Assembly (NCBI GenBank): GCA_021849435.1
Contig: JAJZSX010000037.1
Span: forward strand, 1 to 12,180
Source: Actinomycetes bacterium
GTDB taxonomy: Bacteria > Actinomycetota > Acidimicrobiia > Acidimicrobiales > RAAP-2
DNA length: 12,180 nt
Direction of reading: 5' to 3'
Shown here: positions 6,367-12,180 of the stretch, piece by piece
Position numbering within the stretch: the stretch's first letter is position 1
Layout: each line of letters starts with the position of its first letter
Made by a program: the position numbers and the translations under genes
The notes under the pieces: generated by a model
Seen by the model: only the letters and a program-made list of their open reading frames with translations
The model's database searches: none
What the model was told of the DNA's origin: nothing

Positions 6367-7122
6367 TCAATACACGCGCACCGCGCCACCCAACGGCGAC
6401 GAGGAGTCATTCAAAGAGACGCCCGGCGACCATCGGTCGCGATGGACCACGCTCCGCAATGGCGAGCGCTCGCGCCATCCGTGGCGCTCGAGGTCTGGCG
6501 TCTCCTGAAAGAACACCACCGGCCCGACGCACAGCCACGCCACCGGACGCACACCCGAAGGCAGATTCAACAAGTGACTGACGAAGCGTTCTCGATAGAA
6601 CGACACCCACCCCAGCCCCCAGCCCTCGGCCGTGCAGGCGAGCCAGAGATTTTCAATCGCGAGGCAAGTCGAGTAGAGGCCTGCGTCGGCGATGGCATGA
6701 CGTCCCAGAATGTGGGGCCCGCCGCGCTCGGGGCTGAACGTGACAACGATGGAAACGCTGGACTCAAGAACTCCATCGATCTTGATCGGGGAGAAGCGAC
6801 GAGCCTGCTCGGCATCAAGCGAATCAGCAAAGATCTGCCGTTCGGCGTGAACGTGATCCACGAATTGGCGCCGTGTCTCATCATCGGTGACCACAATGAA
6901 GTCCCAGGGTTGGGAGAGCCCTACGCTCGGAGCCGCGTGCGCGGCTTCGAGAAGCCGGAGCAGGTCGGACGGGTCAACCGGTTCTCCGGTGAATTCACCG
7001 CGCACGTCACGGCGACGATAGATGACGTCGTAGAACGACTCCGCAATCGATCCGACAGGCGTCTCGACACCACCAATCTTTGCGGGTCGAGCTAGCCGAG
7101 GATCGATGATTGATTCTCCCAT
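6367..7122 (-). CDS. bluB: 5,6-dimethylbenzimidazole synthase BluB
   Basis: Flavin-destroying enzyme (251 aa) of the nitroreductase fold that converts reduced FMN and oxygen to 5,6-dimethylbenzimidazole, the lower ligand of cobalamin. Seen: FYDVIYRRRDVRGEF (30-44), in which the Asp in RRDVR matches the conserved catalytic-site aspartate; AHAAPSVGLSQPWDF (61-75); AIADAGLYSTCLAIENLWLA (144-163); GWGLGWVSF (167-175), holding the serine typical of BluB rather than ordinary nitroreductases; PVAWLCVG (193-200); and LERHGWRERSPL (211-222). The ATG at 7122 is preferred to a GTG at 7131: neither has an SD, but the ATG lies seven bases after a TAGAGT -10, consistent with a leaderless mRNA. The gene precedes the btuF riboswitch and is not under its control unless read through. 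Confidence 0.93.
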   Translation of the reverse strand: MGESIIDPRLARPAKIGGVETPVGSIAESFYDVIYRRRDVRGEFTGEPVDPSDLLRLLEAAHAAPSVGLSQPWDFIVVTDDETRRQFVDHVHAERQIFADSLDAEQARRFSPIKIDGVLESSVSIVVTFSPERGGPHILGRHAIADAGLYSTCLAIENLWLACTAEGWGLGWVSFYRERFVSHLLNLPSGVRPVAWLCVGPVVFFQETPDLERHGWRERSPLRSVVHRDRWSPGVSLNDSSSPLGGAVRVY

Positions 7123-7129
7123 TCTCGGC

Positions 7130-7135
7130 ACTCTA
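7130..7135 (-). promoter_or_regulatory. Putative -10 box for leaderless bluB transcript
   Basis: TAGAGT (TAnnnT type) ends seven bases before the bluB ATG at 7122, so transcription would begin at or next to the start codon. There is no SD and no recognisable -35. The divergent gene has the same arrangement. Confidence 0.45.
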
Positions 7136-7163
7136 GGTCGGCGCGACGGATATCGCCGATAGC

Positions 7164-7169
7164 TACGCT
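7164..7169 (+). promoter_or_regulatory. Putative -10 box for leaderless phosphatase-like gene transcript
   Basis: TACGCT (TAnnnT type) is followed by seven bases and then the ATG at 7177. No SD is present upstream of that ATG and no clear -35 was found. The arrangement mirrors that of bluB on the other strand. Confidence 0.45.
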
Positions 7170-7176
7170 CAACCTC

Positions 7177-7974
7177 ATGAAGCTATCGACGTTCGATAAC
7201 GTTCCGTCGCGCGTCATTGAACTCGAGGAAGTTTTCAATCTGCGTGACCTGGGTGGCTATCCCACTGGTGACGGACGGAGTACCCGCTGGCGTCAACTAT
7301 TTCGAAGCGATGCGCTGCATCGCATCACCACTGCCGACCTCGATACTCTCACCGGTCTCGGCATTACGACTGTCATCGACCTGCGTTCCCAGAGTGAGAT
7401 TGCCTTTGCTGGCCAAGGACTCCTGCTGAACAGTGCCATCACTTTCGTGACAACGCACGACGGCGACGATGACCGCGCTCAAGACGGCACGATGCGTTCT
7501 GTAGGCCCGCTCTCGCATCGCTACCTCGACTACCTCGCCAATGAGAGGTTGCATATCGCCATTAAGAGGCTCGCCGACTCAGACTGTTACCCCGCGATCA
7601 TCAACTGCTTCTTCGGCAAAGATCGCACGGGCGTCCTCGCAGCGCTCCTCTTGGAGATCCTGGGCGTAGATCGCTCAATTGTGATCTCTGATTACGCGTT
7701 GAGCTCGTCGCGAACTGGCGCGTTGATCGCGCGGCTCAAGGAAGATCCGCTCTATCGCGAGACACTGGAACAGACCGATCCGTCACTCCTCGCCGCCGAT
7801 CCCTCCACCATGTCGACGTTCCTCCAAGCCGTAGATGAGCGATACGGCGGCGCAGAATCGTGGGCCAGGGCCGGGGGAATCGTATCGAGTGACCTGGCTC
7901 GTCTCCGCGCGAACCTATTGGTCCGGTCTCCACCAAATAGGCACCACTACTCGATCACACAATTCGAAGCGTGA
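7177..7974 (+). CDS. Tyrosine/serine phosphatase-like protein (Y_phosphatase3 type)
   Basis: Cytoplasmic protein of 265 aa resembling bacterial dual-specificity phosphatases of the PtpB/Y_phosphatase3 family. Seen: FNLRDLGGYPTGDG (20-33) and WRQLFRSDALHRIT (38-51), the typical N-terminal blocks; TTVIDLRSQSE (64-74); and the P-loop NCFFGKDRTG (143-152), which keeps the CX5R nucleophile pattern (Cys144, Arg150). The usual His before the cysteine is Asn143, and the usual small residues after it are two phenylalanines, so activity or substrate could differ from the classical enzyme. The gene probably has a leaderless start and lies 63 bases before the sulfide:quinone oxidoreductase gene; the two may be co-transcribed. 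The substrate is not evident (phosphoprotein, phosphoinositide and other phosphoesters are all possible). Confidence 0.8.
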   Translation: MKLSTFDNVPSRVIELEEVFNLRDLGGYPTGDGRSTRWRQLFRSDALHRITTADLDTLTGLGITTVIDLRSQSEIAFAGQGLLLNSAITFVTTHDGDDDRAQDGTMRSVGPLSHRYLDYLANERLHIAIKRLADSDCYPAIINCFFGKDRTGVLAALLLEILGVDRSIVISDYALSSSRTGALIARLKEDPLYRETLEQTDPSLLAADPSTMSTFLQAVDERYGGAESWARAGGIVSSDLARLRANLLVRSPPNRHHYSITQFEA

Positions 7975-8025
7975 CTTTGTAGCAACTTACAAGTCCCCAG
8001 AAGAGGTGTATGTTCCGAAGTGAAC

Positions 8026-8031
8026 AGGAGG
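8026..8031 (+). promoter_or_regulatory. Strong ribosome binding site of the SQR gene
   Basis: AGGAGG six bases before the ATG at 8038. It decides that start over the in-frame GTG at 8020, which has no SD. A weak promoter-like pair, TTACAA (7987-7992) and TATGTT (8009-8014) with 16 bases between, lies just upstream and could give the gene its own transcript. Confidence 0.8.
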
Positions 8032-8037
8032 TTCCCA

Positions 8038-9240
8038 ATGGCAAAAAAAGTCCTGGTGCTCGGCAGTAGTTTCGCGGGACTCACCGCGTCCCTCTCGCTA
8101 AAGCGCGAGCTTCGTGACGACGTCGCGGTCACGGTCATCTCACCGTCGGATATCTTCGTCTTCAATCCCTCTTTGATTTGGCTTCCCTTCGGTAAGCGCA
8201 AGGCCGGTGATCTGACCTTTCCGGTGAAGCCCACCCTCGACCATCACGGAATCGACTTCGTTGGCCACGCGGCGACCTTGATTGACCCTGCCGCTCAAAC
8301 CGTAACCGCCGCTGGCACGATCTACAAGTACGATTACCTCGTCATTGCGACTGGATATCGCAACGACTTCGACGTCGCCCCCGGTCTCGGGCCTGACGGT
8401 AATGCGGTAACAATCACCTCACTCGACGACGCGATCCACGCGGGGGAGGCTTGGGGCAAACTCATGGATAACCCCGGTCCCGTGGTTGTTGCCGCCAGTC
8501 AGGGCGCTAGTTGCTTCGGCGCCGCCTACGAGTTTCTCTTCAACGCCAGTTACCAGGTCAAGAAGGCGAAAATGAAGAGCAAGATCCCCATCACCTACGT
8601 CACGTCCGAGCCGTTCCTGGGCCATTTTGGTATCGGTGGGCTACCCCACGGAGAGAGTCTGCTCAAGATGTTCCTGAAGAAAGAGGGTATTTCCGCGATC
8701 ACCAACGCCTCTATCGATTACGTGGACGCCGACGCAATGCGACTCAAGGATGGTACAGACCTACCCATGAACTTCGCGATGGTCATTCCTCCGTTCATGG
8801 GCCAACAGGTCATCACGGACAGTGGTCTGGCCGACCCCCGGGGATACGTGAAGGTGCGGCCCACGTACCAGAGCATGGACTATGACAACGTCTACGCTGT
8901 GGGCATCGCTGCGGCGGTGACGGCACCCTGGCAAACCCCGACTCCGGTTGGCGTTCCCAAGACGGGCTTTCCATCCGAGACCATGGCCCACGTGGCCGCG
9001 ACCAATATCGCCTCGCAGATTCGTGGTAAGGCTCCCACTGAGGAGAAGGAGTTCAAGGACATCACCGCGGTGTGCGTGATGGACGCGGGTAACAACGGGG
9101 TCATCATCCTCGCCGACAAGATGCTGCCCCCACGTAAACACGGCGTACTAATCCCGGGGCCGCAGGCACATCTTATGAAATTGGGCTTCGAGAAGTACTT
9201 CCTCTGGAAGATGGAAAACGGCTACGTCAACCTTCCGTAG
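8038..9240 (+). CDS. sqr: Sulfide:quinone oxidoreductase-like flavoprotein
   Basis: FAD-dependent oxidoreductase (400 aa) expected to oxidise sulfide and reduce membrane quinone. Seen: N-terminal Rossmann motif VLVLGSSFAGL (5-15), a second conserved stretch YDYLVIATG (98-106), GASCFGAAYEF (156-166) with Cys159, TSEPFLGHFGIGG (189-201), VYAVGIAAAV (285-294), PKTGFPSETMA (307-317) and AVCVMDAGNNG (344-354) with Cys346. The pattern closely follows the Acidithiobacillus ferrooxidans SQR; Cys159 and Cys346 match its bridge-forming Cys160 and Cys356. The third cysteine (Cys128 there) is Thr127 here. The chain ends at KYFLWKMENGYVNLP, about 30 residues short of that enzyme, so its last C-terminal segment is missing. 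A flavocytochrome c-like sulfide dehydrogenase is a less likely alternative. Confidence 0.85.
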   Translation: MAKKVLVLGSSFAGLTASLSLKRELRDDVAVTVISPSDIFVFNPSLIWLPFGKRKAGDLTFPVKPTLDHHGIDFVGHAATLIDPAAQTVTAAGTIYKYDYLVIATGYRNDFDVAPGLGPDGNAVTITSLDDAIHAGEAWGKLMDNPGPVVVAASQGASCFGAAYEFLFNASYQVKKAKMKSKIPITYVTSEPFLGHFGIGGLPHGESLLKMFLKKEGISAITNASIDYVDADAMRLKDGTDLPMNFAMVIPPFMGQQVITDSGLADPRGYVKVRPTYQSMDYDNVYAVGIAAAVTAPWQTPTPVGVPKTGFPSETMAHVAATNIASQIRGKAPTEEKEFKDITAVCVMDAGNNGVIILADKMLPPRKHGVLIPGPQAHLMKLGFEKYFLWKMENGYVNLP

Positions 9241-9289
9241 TTGGGTCGTCGCCGGTCCTGCGACTCACGAAAACCGGCTGGGAAATAAT

Positions 9290-9325
9290 GGCGTAAGGCT
9301 GACGCCGGCACCATATTGGTGCTTT
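9290..9325 (+). terminator. Tandem hairpins, probable terminator after SQR
   Basis: GGCGT/ACGCC (9290-9294 with 9302-9306) is followed directly by GCACCA/TGGTGC (9308-9313 with 9317-9322, loop TAT). The second is a perfect 6-bp stem followed by TTTGATAG and then the T-rich ATTCTTTCT. The T tract is short, so termination may be weak. A further imperfectly placed pairing, GCCGGT with ACCGGC (9251-9256 and 9273-9278), lies upstream. Confidence 0.5.
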
Positions 9326-9433
9326 GATAGATTCTTTCTCTAAGCATTAAAGGAAAAACTAATTTAATATTTCGCTGTCTTATGATTGATAAGTCACGCT
9401 TCTGAGCGCCACAACTCGGTGTAAGTTCGAGCT
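9323..9433 (+). promoter_or_regulatory. AT-rich cydA promoter region
   Basis: This stretch is clearly richer in A and T than the surrounding genes. It contains TATGAT (9381-9386), a good -10 sequence, lying within an inverted repeat CTTAT-GATTG-ATAAG (9379-9393) that could be an operator. It also contains TAAGTT (9422-9427), six bases before the GTG of cydA, a possible leaderless promoter. No good -35 was recognised for either. No SD precedes cydA. Confidence 0.45.
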
Positions 9434-10828
9434 GTGGACGTCGTGTTGACCAGCATCTCGACACTGTCGCTGGCGCGCTGGCAGTTCGCGGTGACGACGG
9501 TCTTCCACTTCCTCTTCGTGCCCCTCACCATCGGCCTCGGGCTGCTCGTCGCGGTGTTGCAGACGGCCTCGTATCGCACCCAGGACGAGGCCTACGAGCG
9601 CGCGACGCGCTTCTTTGGCAAATTGTTCCTCGTCAACTTCGCGATCGGCGTGGTGACCGGCATCGTCCAGGAGTTCCAATTCGGCATGGACTGGTCGCGC
9701 TACTCGGTCTTCGTTGGCAACATCTTTGGTGCTCCCCTGGCCATCGAGGCCCTGCTCGCCTTCTTCATGGAGTCAACGTTCCTCGGGGTGTGGATCTTCG
9801 GACGCGGACGCGTCTCAAACCGGGTCCACTTGGCGTCAATCTGGCTGGCCAGCCTCGGTACCATCCTCTCGGCAGCGTTCATTATCGCGGCCAACTCGTG
9901 GATGCAACACCCGGTCGGCTACACGATCGATCCCGTCAGCCACCAGGCGGTAATGAACAACTTCTGGGCCGTGATGACCAACTCGACGTTCTTGCTCGCC
10001 TACGGCCACGTGCTGTTCTCAGCCTTTCTCACCGGCTCGGTGTTCATGCTCGCCGTTTCAGCCTGGCACGTCCGCCGAGGCCACGACGCCGCGGCGTTCG
10101 CGAAGTCAATTCGCATCGCGATCGTCGTCACCATGGTCGCCTCGGTGGGCACCATCTTCCTCGGCGACTCCCAGGCCAAGCAGATGGAAGTCCAGCAACC
10201 CATGAAGATGGCCGCGGCCGAGGCCCTCTACACCACGAGCAGCGGGGCGAGCTTCTCACTGCTCACGATCGGTGACCTCTCCGGAAACCCGGTCTTCCAG
10301 GTGCGCGTCCCGCACCTCTTGAGCGTGCTCGCAACCAACACCTGGAACGGCAAGGTCGACGGAATCAATAACATCCAGGCGGCGGCCGCCAAGAAGTATG
10401 GTGCCGGCAGCTATATCCCGGTCATCTGGATCCTGTACTGGTCCTTTAGGGTCATGGTGGGACTGGGCTTCTTACTACTTGCCCTCGGTGCCATCGGCCT
10501 CTGGCTGATGCAGAAGCGCCGCCTGGAGAAGTCGAACGTCTACCTGCGCTTCGCCACCTGGATGGCGCTCGCGCCCTTCATCGCCAACTCTGCCGGCTGG
10601 ATCTTCACCGAGGTTGGCCGTCAGCCATGGGTGGTCTACGGACTGCTCAAGACCTCGAATGCCGTCACGCTGATCGCGCCCGGCTACGTCGCGGCGAGCT
10701 TCATCGGCTTCACCGCGATCTACACGCTGCTCGCCATCGTCGAGATCGGCCTGCTAATCCGCCTCGCCCGCGTCCCCACGCCGCTCTCCGAGGGCGCTCT
10801 TGAACCCGAGCCCGAACTCATCTACTAG
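9434..10828 (+). CDS. cydA: Cytochrome bd ubiquinol/menaquinol oxidase subunit I CydA
   Basis: Haem-bearing membrane subunit (464 aa) that oxidises quinol and reduces oxygen to water. Seen: FHFLFVPLTIG with His25 (matching the N-terminal haem-ligand histidine), PLAIEALLAFFMESTF (101-116) with the conserved glutamates 105 and 113, GHVLFSAFLTG with His192 (haem b558 ligand), KMAAAE (258-263) of the quinol-binding Q-loop with Lys258 and Glu263, SFRVMVG (337-343) with Arg339 and Met341 (second b558 ligand), and the GRQPWVVYG block (395-403). About nine membrane spans. The chain is shorter than E. coli CydA (522 aa), consistent with the short Q-loop form. The GTG start at 9434 has no SD and may be leaderless. 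It is separated by a hairpin terminator region from the SQR gene. Confidence 0.96.
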   Translation: MDVVLTSISTLSLARWQFAVTTVFHFLFVPLTIGLGLLVAVLQTASYRTQDEAYERATRFFGKLFLVNFAIGVVTGIVQEFQFGMDWSRYSVFVGNIFGAPLAIEALLAFFMESTFLGVWIFGRGRVSNRVHLASIWLASLGTILSAAFIIAANSWMQHPVGYTIDPVSHQAVMNNFWAVMTNSTFLLAYGHVLFSAFLTGSVFMLAVSAWHVRRGHDAAAFAKSIRIAIVVTMVASVGTIFLGDSQAKQMEVQQPMKMAAAEALYTTSSGASFSLLTIGDLSGNPVFQVRVPHLLSVLATNTWNGKVDGINNIQAAAAKKYGAGSYIPVIWILYWSFRVMVGLGFLLLALGAIGLWLMQKRRLEKSNVYLRFATWMALAPFIANSAGWIFTEVGRQPWVVYGLLKTSNAVTLIAPGYVAASFIGFTAIYTLLAIVEIGLLIRLARVPTPLSEGALEPEPELIY

Positions 10829-10833
10829 GAGGG
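10827..10833 (+). promoter_or_regulatory. Ribosome binding site of cydB overlapping the cydA stop
   Basis: AGGAGGG begins within the TAG stop of cydA and ends three bases before the GTG of cydB, a short spacing that ties cydB translation closely to the end of cydA. Confidence 0.7.
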
Positions 10834-10836
10834 ATC

Positions 10837-11898
10837 GTGCTGCTACTCGCCCTCGCGCCCAGCGGTCTGGAGAAGCTCTGGTTCGCCCTCATCGGCGTCC
10901 TCTGGCTCGGCTACTTCTTCCTCGAGGGCTTCGACTTCGGCGTCGGCATCCTCGTGCCCTTCGTCAGCCGCGACGACACTGACAGGCGCGTCGCGATCAA
11001 CACAATCGGCCCGGTCTGGGACGGTAACGAGGTCTGGCTGCTGACCGCGGGCGGTGCGACGTTCGCGGCCTTCCCCCTGTGGTACGCAACGGTGTTCTCC
11101 GGCTTCTACCTTGCGCTGCTCGTGATCCTGGCGGCCCTGATTTTTCGCGGGATGGCATTCGAAATGCGCCACCGGCGCGACGACGACGCCTGGCGCCGAT
11201 GGTGGGACCGCGCGCTGTTTTGGGGATCGGCCGTTCCGGCCCTACTCTGGGGCGTGGCCTTCGCCGACTTCGTCCACGGCGTGCCCGTCGGCGCGAACGC
11301 GACCTGGACGGGCACGTTCTTCGACCTGGTGAAGCCCTACGCACTGGTGGGCGGACTCGCCACCCTCTCACTCTTCACGCTTCACGGCGCCACCTACCTC
11401 GGCCTGAAGGCCGAGGGCGACGTGCGCGAGCGAGCGAGCGCCGTCGCGGCGCGACTGGCGCCCCTCACCTTCGTCGTCGTGACCGCCTTTCTCACCTGGA
11501 CGTACCTGAGTGCGCGCTCGATGCACCACGAGGGTCTCGTCCCGCCGCTGCTGCCGATACTCGGACTGGGGGCGCTGGCCGCCGTTACATGGCTCACGCG
11601 TGAGCGCTTAGAGGGCTGGGCCTTCGTCGCGACGGCCGTCAGCATCGTGGCGCTCTTTACAACATTGCTGCTGAACCTCTATCCCAACGTGCTGGTCTCG
11701 TCGATCAGCCCGGCGTATGACATCACCATCGTGAGTAGCGCCTCCCACCCCTACACGCTCGCGGTGATGAGCTGGGTGGCACTCATCTTCACCCCCCTCG
11801 TACTCGCCTACCAGAGCTGGACCTACTGGATCTTCCGCCGGCGCATACGCCGTCCCGATGAGGCCAGCGCCACTACGCACACCCCGCCCACCGGGTGA
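10837..11898 (+). CDS. cydB: Cytochrome bd oxidase subunit II CydB
   Basis: Second membrane subunit (353 aa) of the bd oxidase, pseudo-symmetric to CydA and required for assembly of the haem pair. Seen: LWLGYFFLEGFDFGVGIL (22-39), the family N-terminus with its conserved acidic residue in FDFGVG; NTIGPVWDGNEVWLLTAGGA (55-74); FPLWYATVFSGFYLALL (79-95); LIFRGMAFEMRHR (101-113); HGATYLGLKAEGD (183-195); and YDITIVSSASHPYTL (294-308). There are eight or more hydrophobic spans. The start is GTG eight bases after the cydA stop with an overlapping SD. It ends with a GTGA overlap into the next gene, so cydA, cydB and that gene form one unit. Confidence 0.95.
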   Translation: MLLLALAPSGLEKLWFALIGVLWLGYFFLEGFDFGVGILVPFVSRDDTDRRVAINTIGPVWDGNEVWLLTAGGATFAAFPLWYATVFSGFYLALLVILAALIFRGMAFEMRHRRDDDAWRRWWDRALFWGSAVPALLWGVAFADFVHGVPVGANATWTGTFFDLVKPYALVGGLATLSLFTLHGATYLGLKAEGDVRERASAVAARLAPLTFVVVTAFLTWTYLSARSMHHEGLVPPLLPILGLGALAAVTWLTRERLEGWAFVATAVSIVALFTTLLLNLYPNVLVSSISPAYDITIVSSASHPYTLAVMSWVALIFTPLVLAYQSWTYWIFRRRIRRPDEASATTHTPPTG

Positions 11899-12180
11899 GC
11901 GACTCGCCCAGCGACCTCCTGAGGCGCCTCGCGCACGTGACGCCGCTCACCTGGGGCCCCGTCGTGGTCGCAGCGGCGACCTCAGCGATCGCCACGATCG
12001 CCCTCCTCGTCCAGGCCACAGCGATCGCGCGGGTGGTGGGTGGGCTCTTCGCGTCGCGCCACGCCGACGTGCGTGCCGCCCTCGTCGATCTGGCTCTCGC
12101 CAGCCTCGTGCGCGCCCTCGCGACCGCCGCCGGAGCGATGATCACCGGGCGCCTCGCGGCACCCGTGCGGCGCGACCTAC
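11895..12180 (+). CDS. cydD: Probable thiol-reductant ABC exporter subunit CydD, N-terminal fragment
   Basis: An open frame starts at GTG 11895 (GTGA overlap with the cydB stop) and runs off the right edge after 95 codons without a stop. It begins VSDSPSDLLRRLAHVTPL and contains a long hydrophobic span (about 22-40, VVVAAATSAIATIALLVQA) followed by a loop and a second one around 60-82 (LALASLVRALATAAG), then GRLAAPVRRDL. This matches the layout of the N-terminal transmembrane domain of CydD/CydC ABC exporters, in which 'RAL' and a following arginine-rich turn recur. CydDC exports thiols (cysteine/glutathione in E. coli) and is needed for bd oxidase maturation. The identification leans on position in a cydAB operon; the ATPase domain lies outside the window. 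Confidence 0.7.
   Translation, partial: MSDSPSDLLRRLAHVTPLTWGPVVVAAATSAIATIALLVQATAIARVVGGLFASRHADVRAALVDLALASLVRALATAAGAMITGRLAAPVRRDL

Noticed and set aside
6154..7095. Long plus-strand open frame (313 codons) opposite bluB and the riboswitch
   Set aside because: It is antisense to a well-recognised BluB and to the cobalamin aptamer, has no SD, low-complexity basic composition and no recognisable domain. It is best explained as a shadow of the GC-rich coding strand.
10843..11645. Several open frames opposite or out of frame with cydB
   Set aside because: They have no domain and a composition skewed to Arg, Gly and Glu; cydB has unmistakable family blocks through the same region.
11873..12145. 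Minus-strand open frame opposite the right end of the window
   Set aside because: It is Ala/Arg/Thr-rich low-complexity sequence without motifs, antisense to a plus-strand frame that fits a CydD N-terminus and overlaps cydB with GTGA.

Overview
The window comes from a GC-rich bacterium, most likely an actinomycete (Actinomycetota). The evidence is frequent GTG starts, tightly overlapping genes, several genes whose TAnnnT -10 box sits 6-7 bases before the start codon (leaderless style), and a compact actinobacterial-looking cobalamin riboswitch. An acidimicrobial or other environmental lineage would suit the sulfide:quinone oxidoreductase plus cytochrome bd combination, but that is a guess. 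No tRNA, rRNA, CRISPR array, insertion sequence or phage gene was seen.

The left half, read on the minus strand from about 7130 down to 10, is a corrinoid locus. It starts with bluB (synthesis of the lower ligand 5,6-dimethylbenzimidazole). A 270-base gap follows that holds a compact cobalamin riboswitch and an SD-sequestering hairpin. Then comes an almost gapless operon: btuF-btuC-btuD (corrinoid ABC importer), cobO/btuR (Co-adenosylation), cbiZ (cobinamide amidohydrolase), cobU, cobS and cbiB (nucleotide loop assembly and re-attachment of aminopropanol). Together these genes would import corrinoids, including incomplete or 'wrong-base' ones, adenosylate them, strip them to cobyric acid with CbiZ, rebuild cobinamide with CbiB, activate it with CobU and join it to a ribazole made from BluB's product with CobS. 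No corrin-ring synthesis gene is visible, so within the window this is salvage and remodelling rather than de novo synthesis. Junctions from btuC onward overlap by 1, 8, 1, 4, 1 and 4 bases, which implies translational coupling.

The right half is on the plus strand. A tyrosine-phosphatase-like protein (7177-7974) diverges from bluB across a 54-base region with two apparent leaderless promoters. It is followed by a sulfide:quinone oxidoreductase (8038-9240) with a strong SD. Two hairpins end this unit. After an AT-rich spacer, cydA and cydB encode cytochrome bd quinol oxidase, and the start of a probable cydD (ABC exporter needed for bd assembly) runs off the right edge. SQR can deliver electrons from sulfide to the quinone pool, and cytochrome bd, a sulfide-tolerant oxidase in other bacteria, can pass them to oxygen.

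I did not find a convincing new multi-gene system. The points most worth a second look are the riboswitch/SD-hairpin architecture, the coexistence of CbiZ and CobU in one remodelling operon, the SQR that lacks one of the three canonical cysteines and the usual C-terminal tail, the phosphatase with an altered P-loop, the lipobox-less BtuF with a vicinal cysteine pair, and the matched divergent leaderless promoters.
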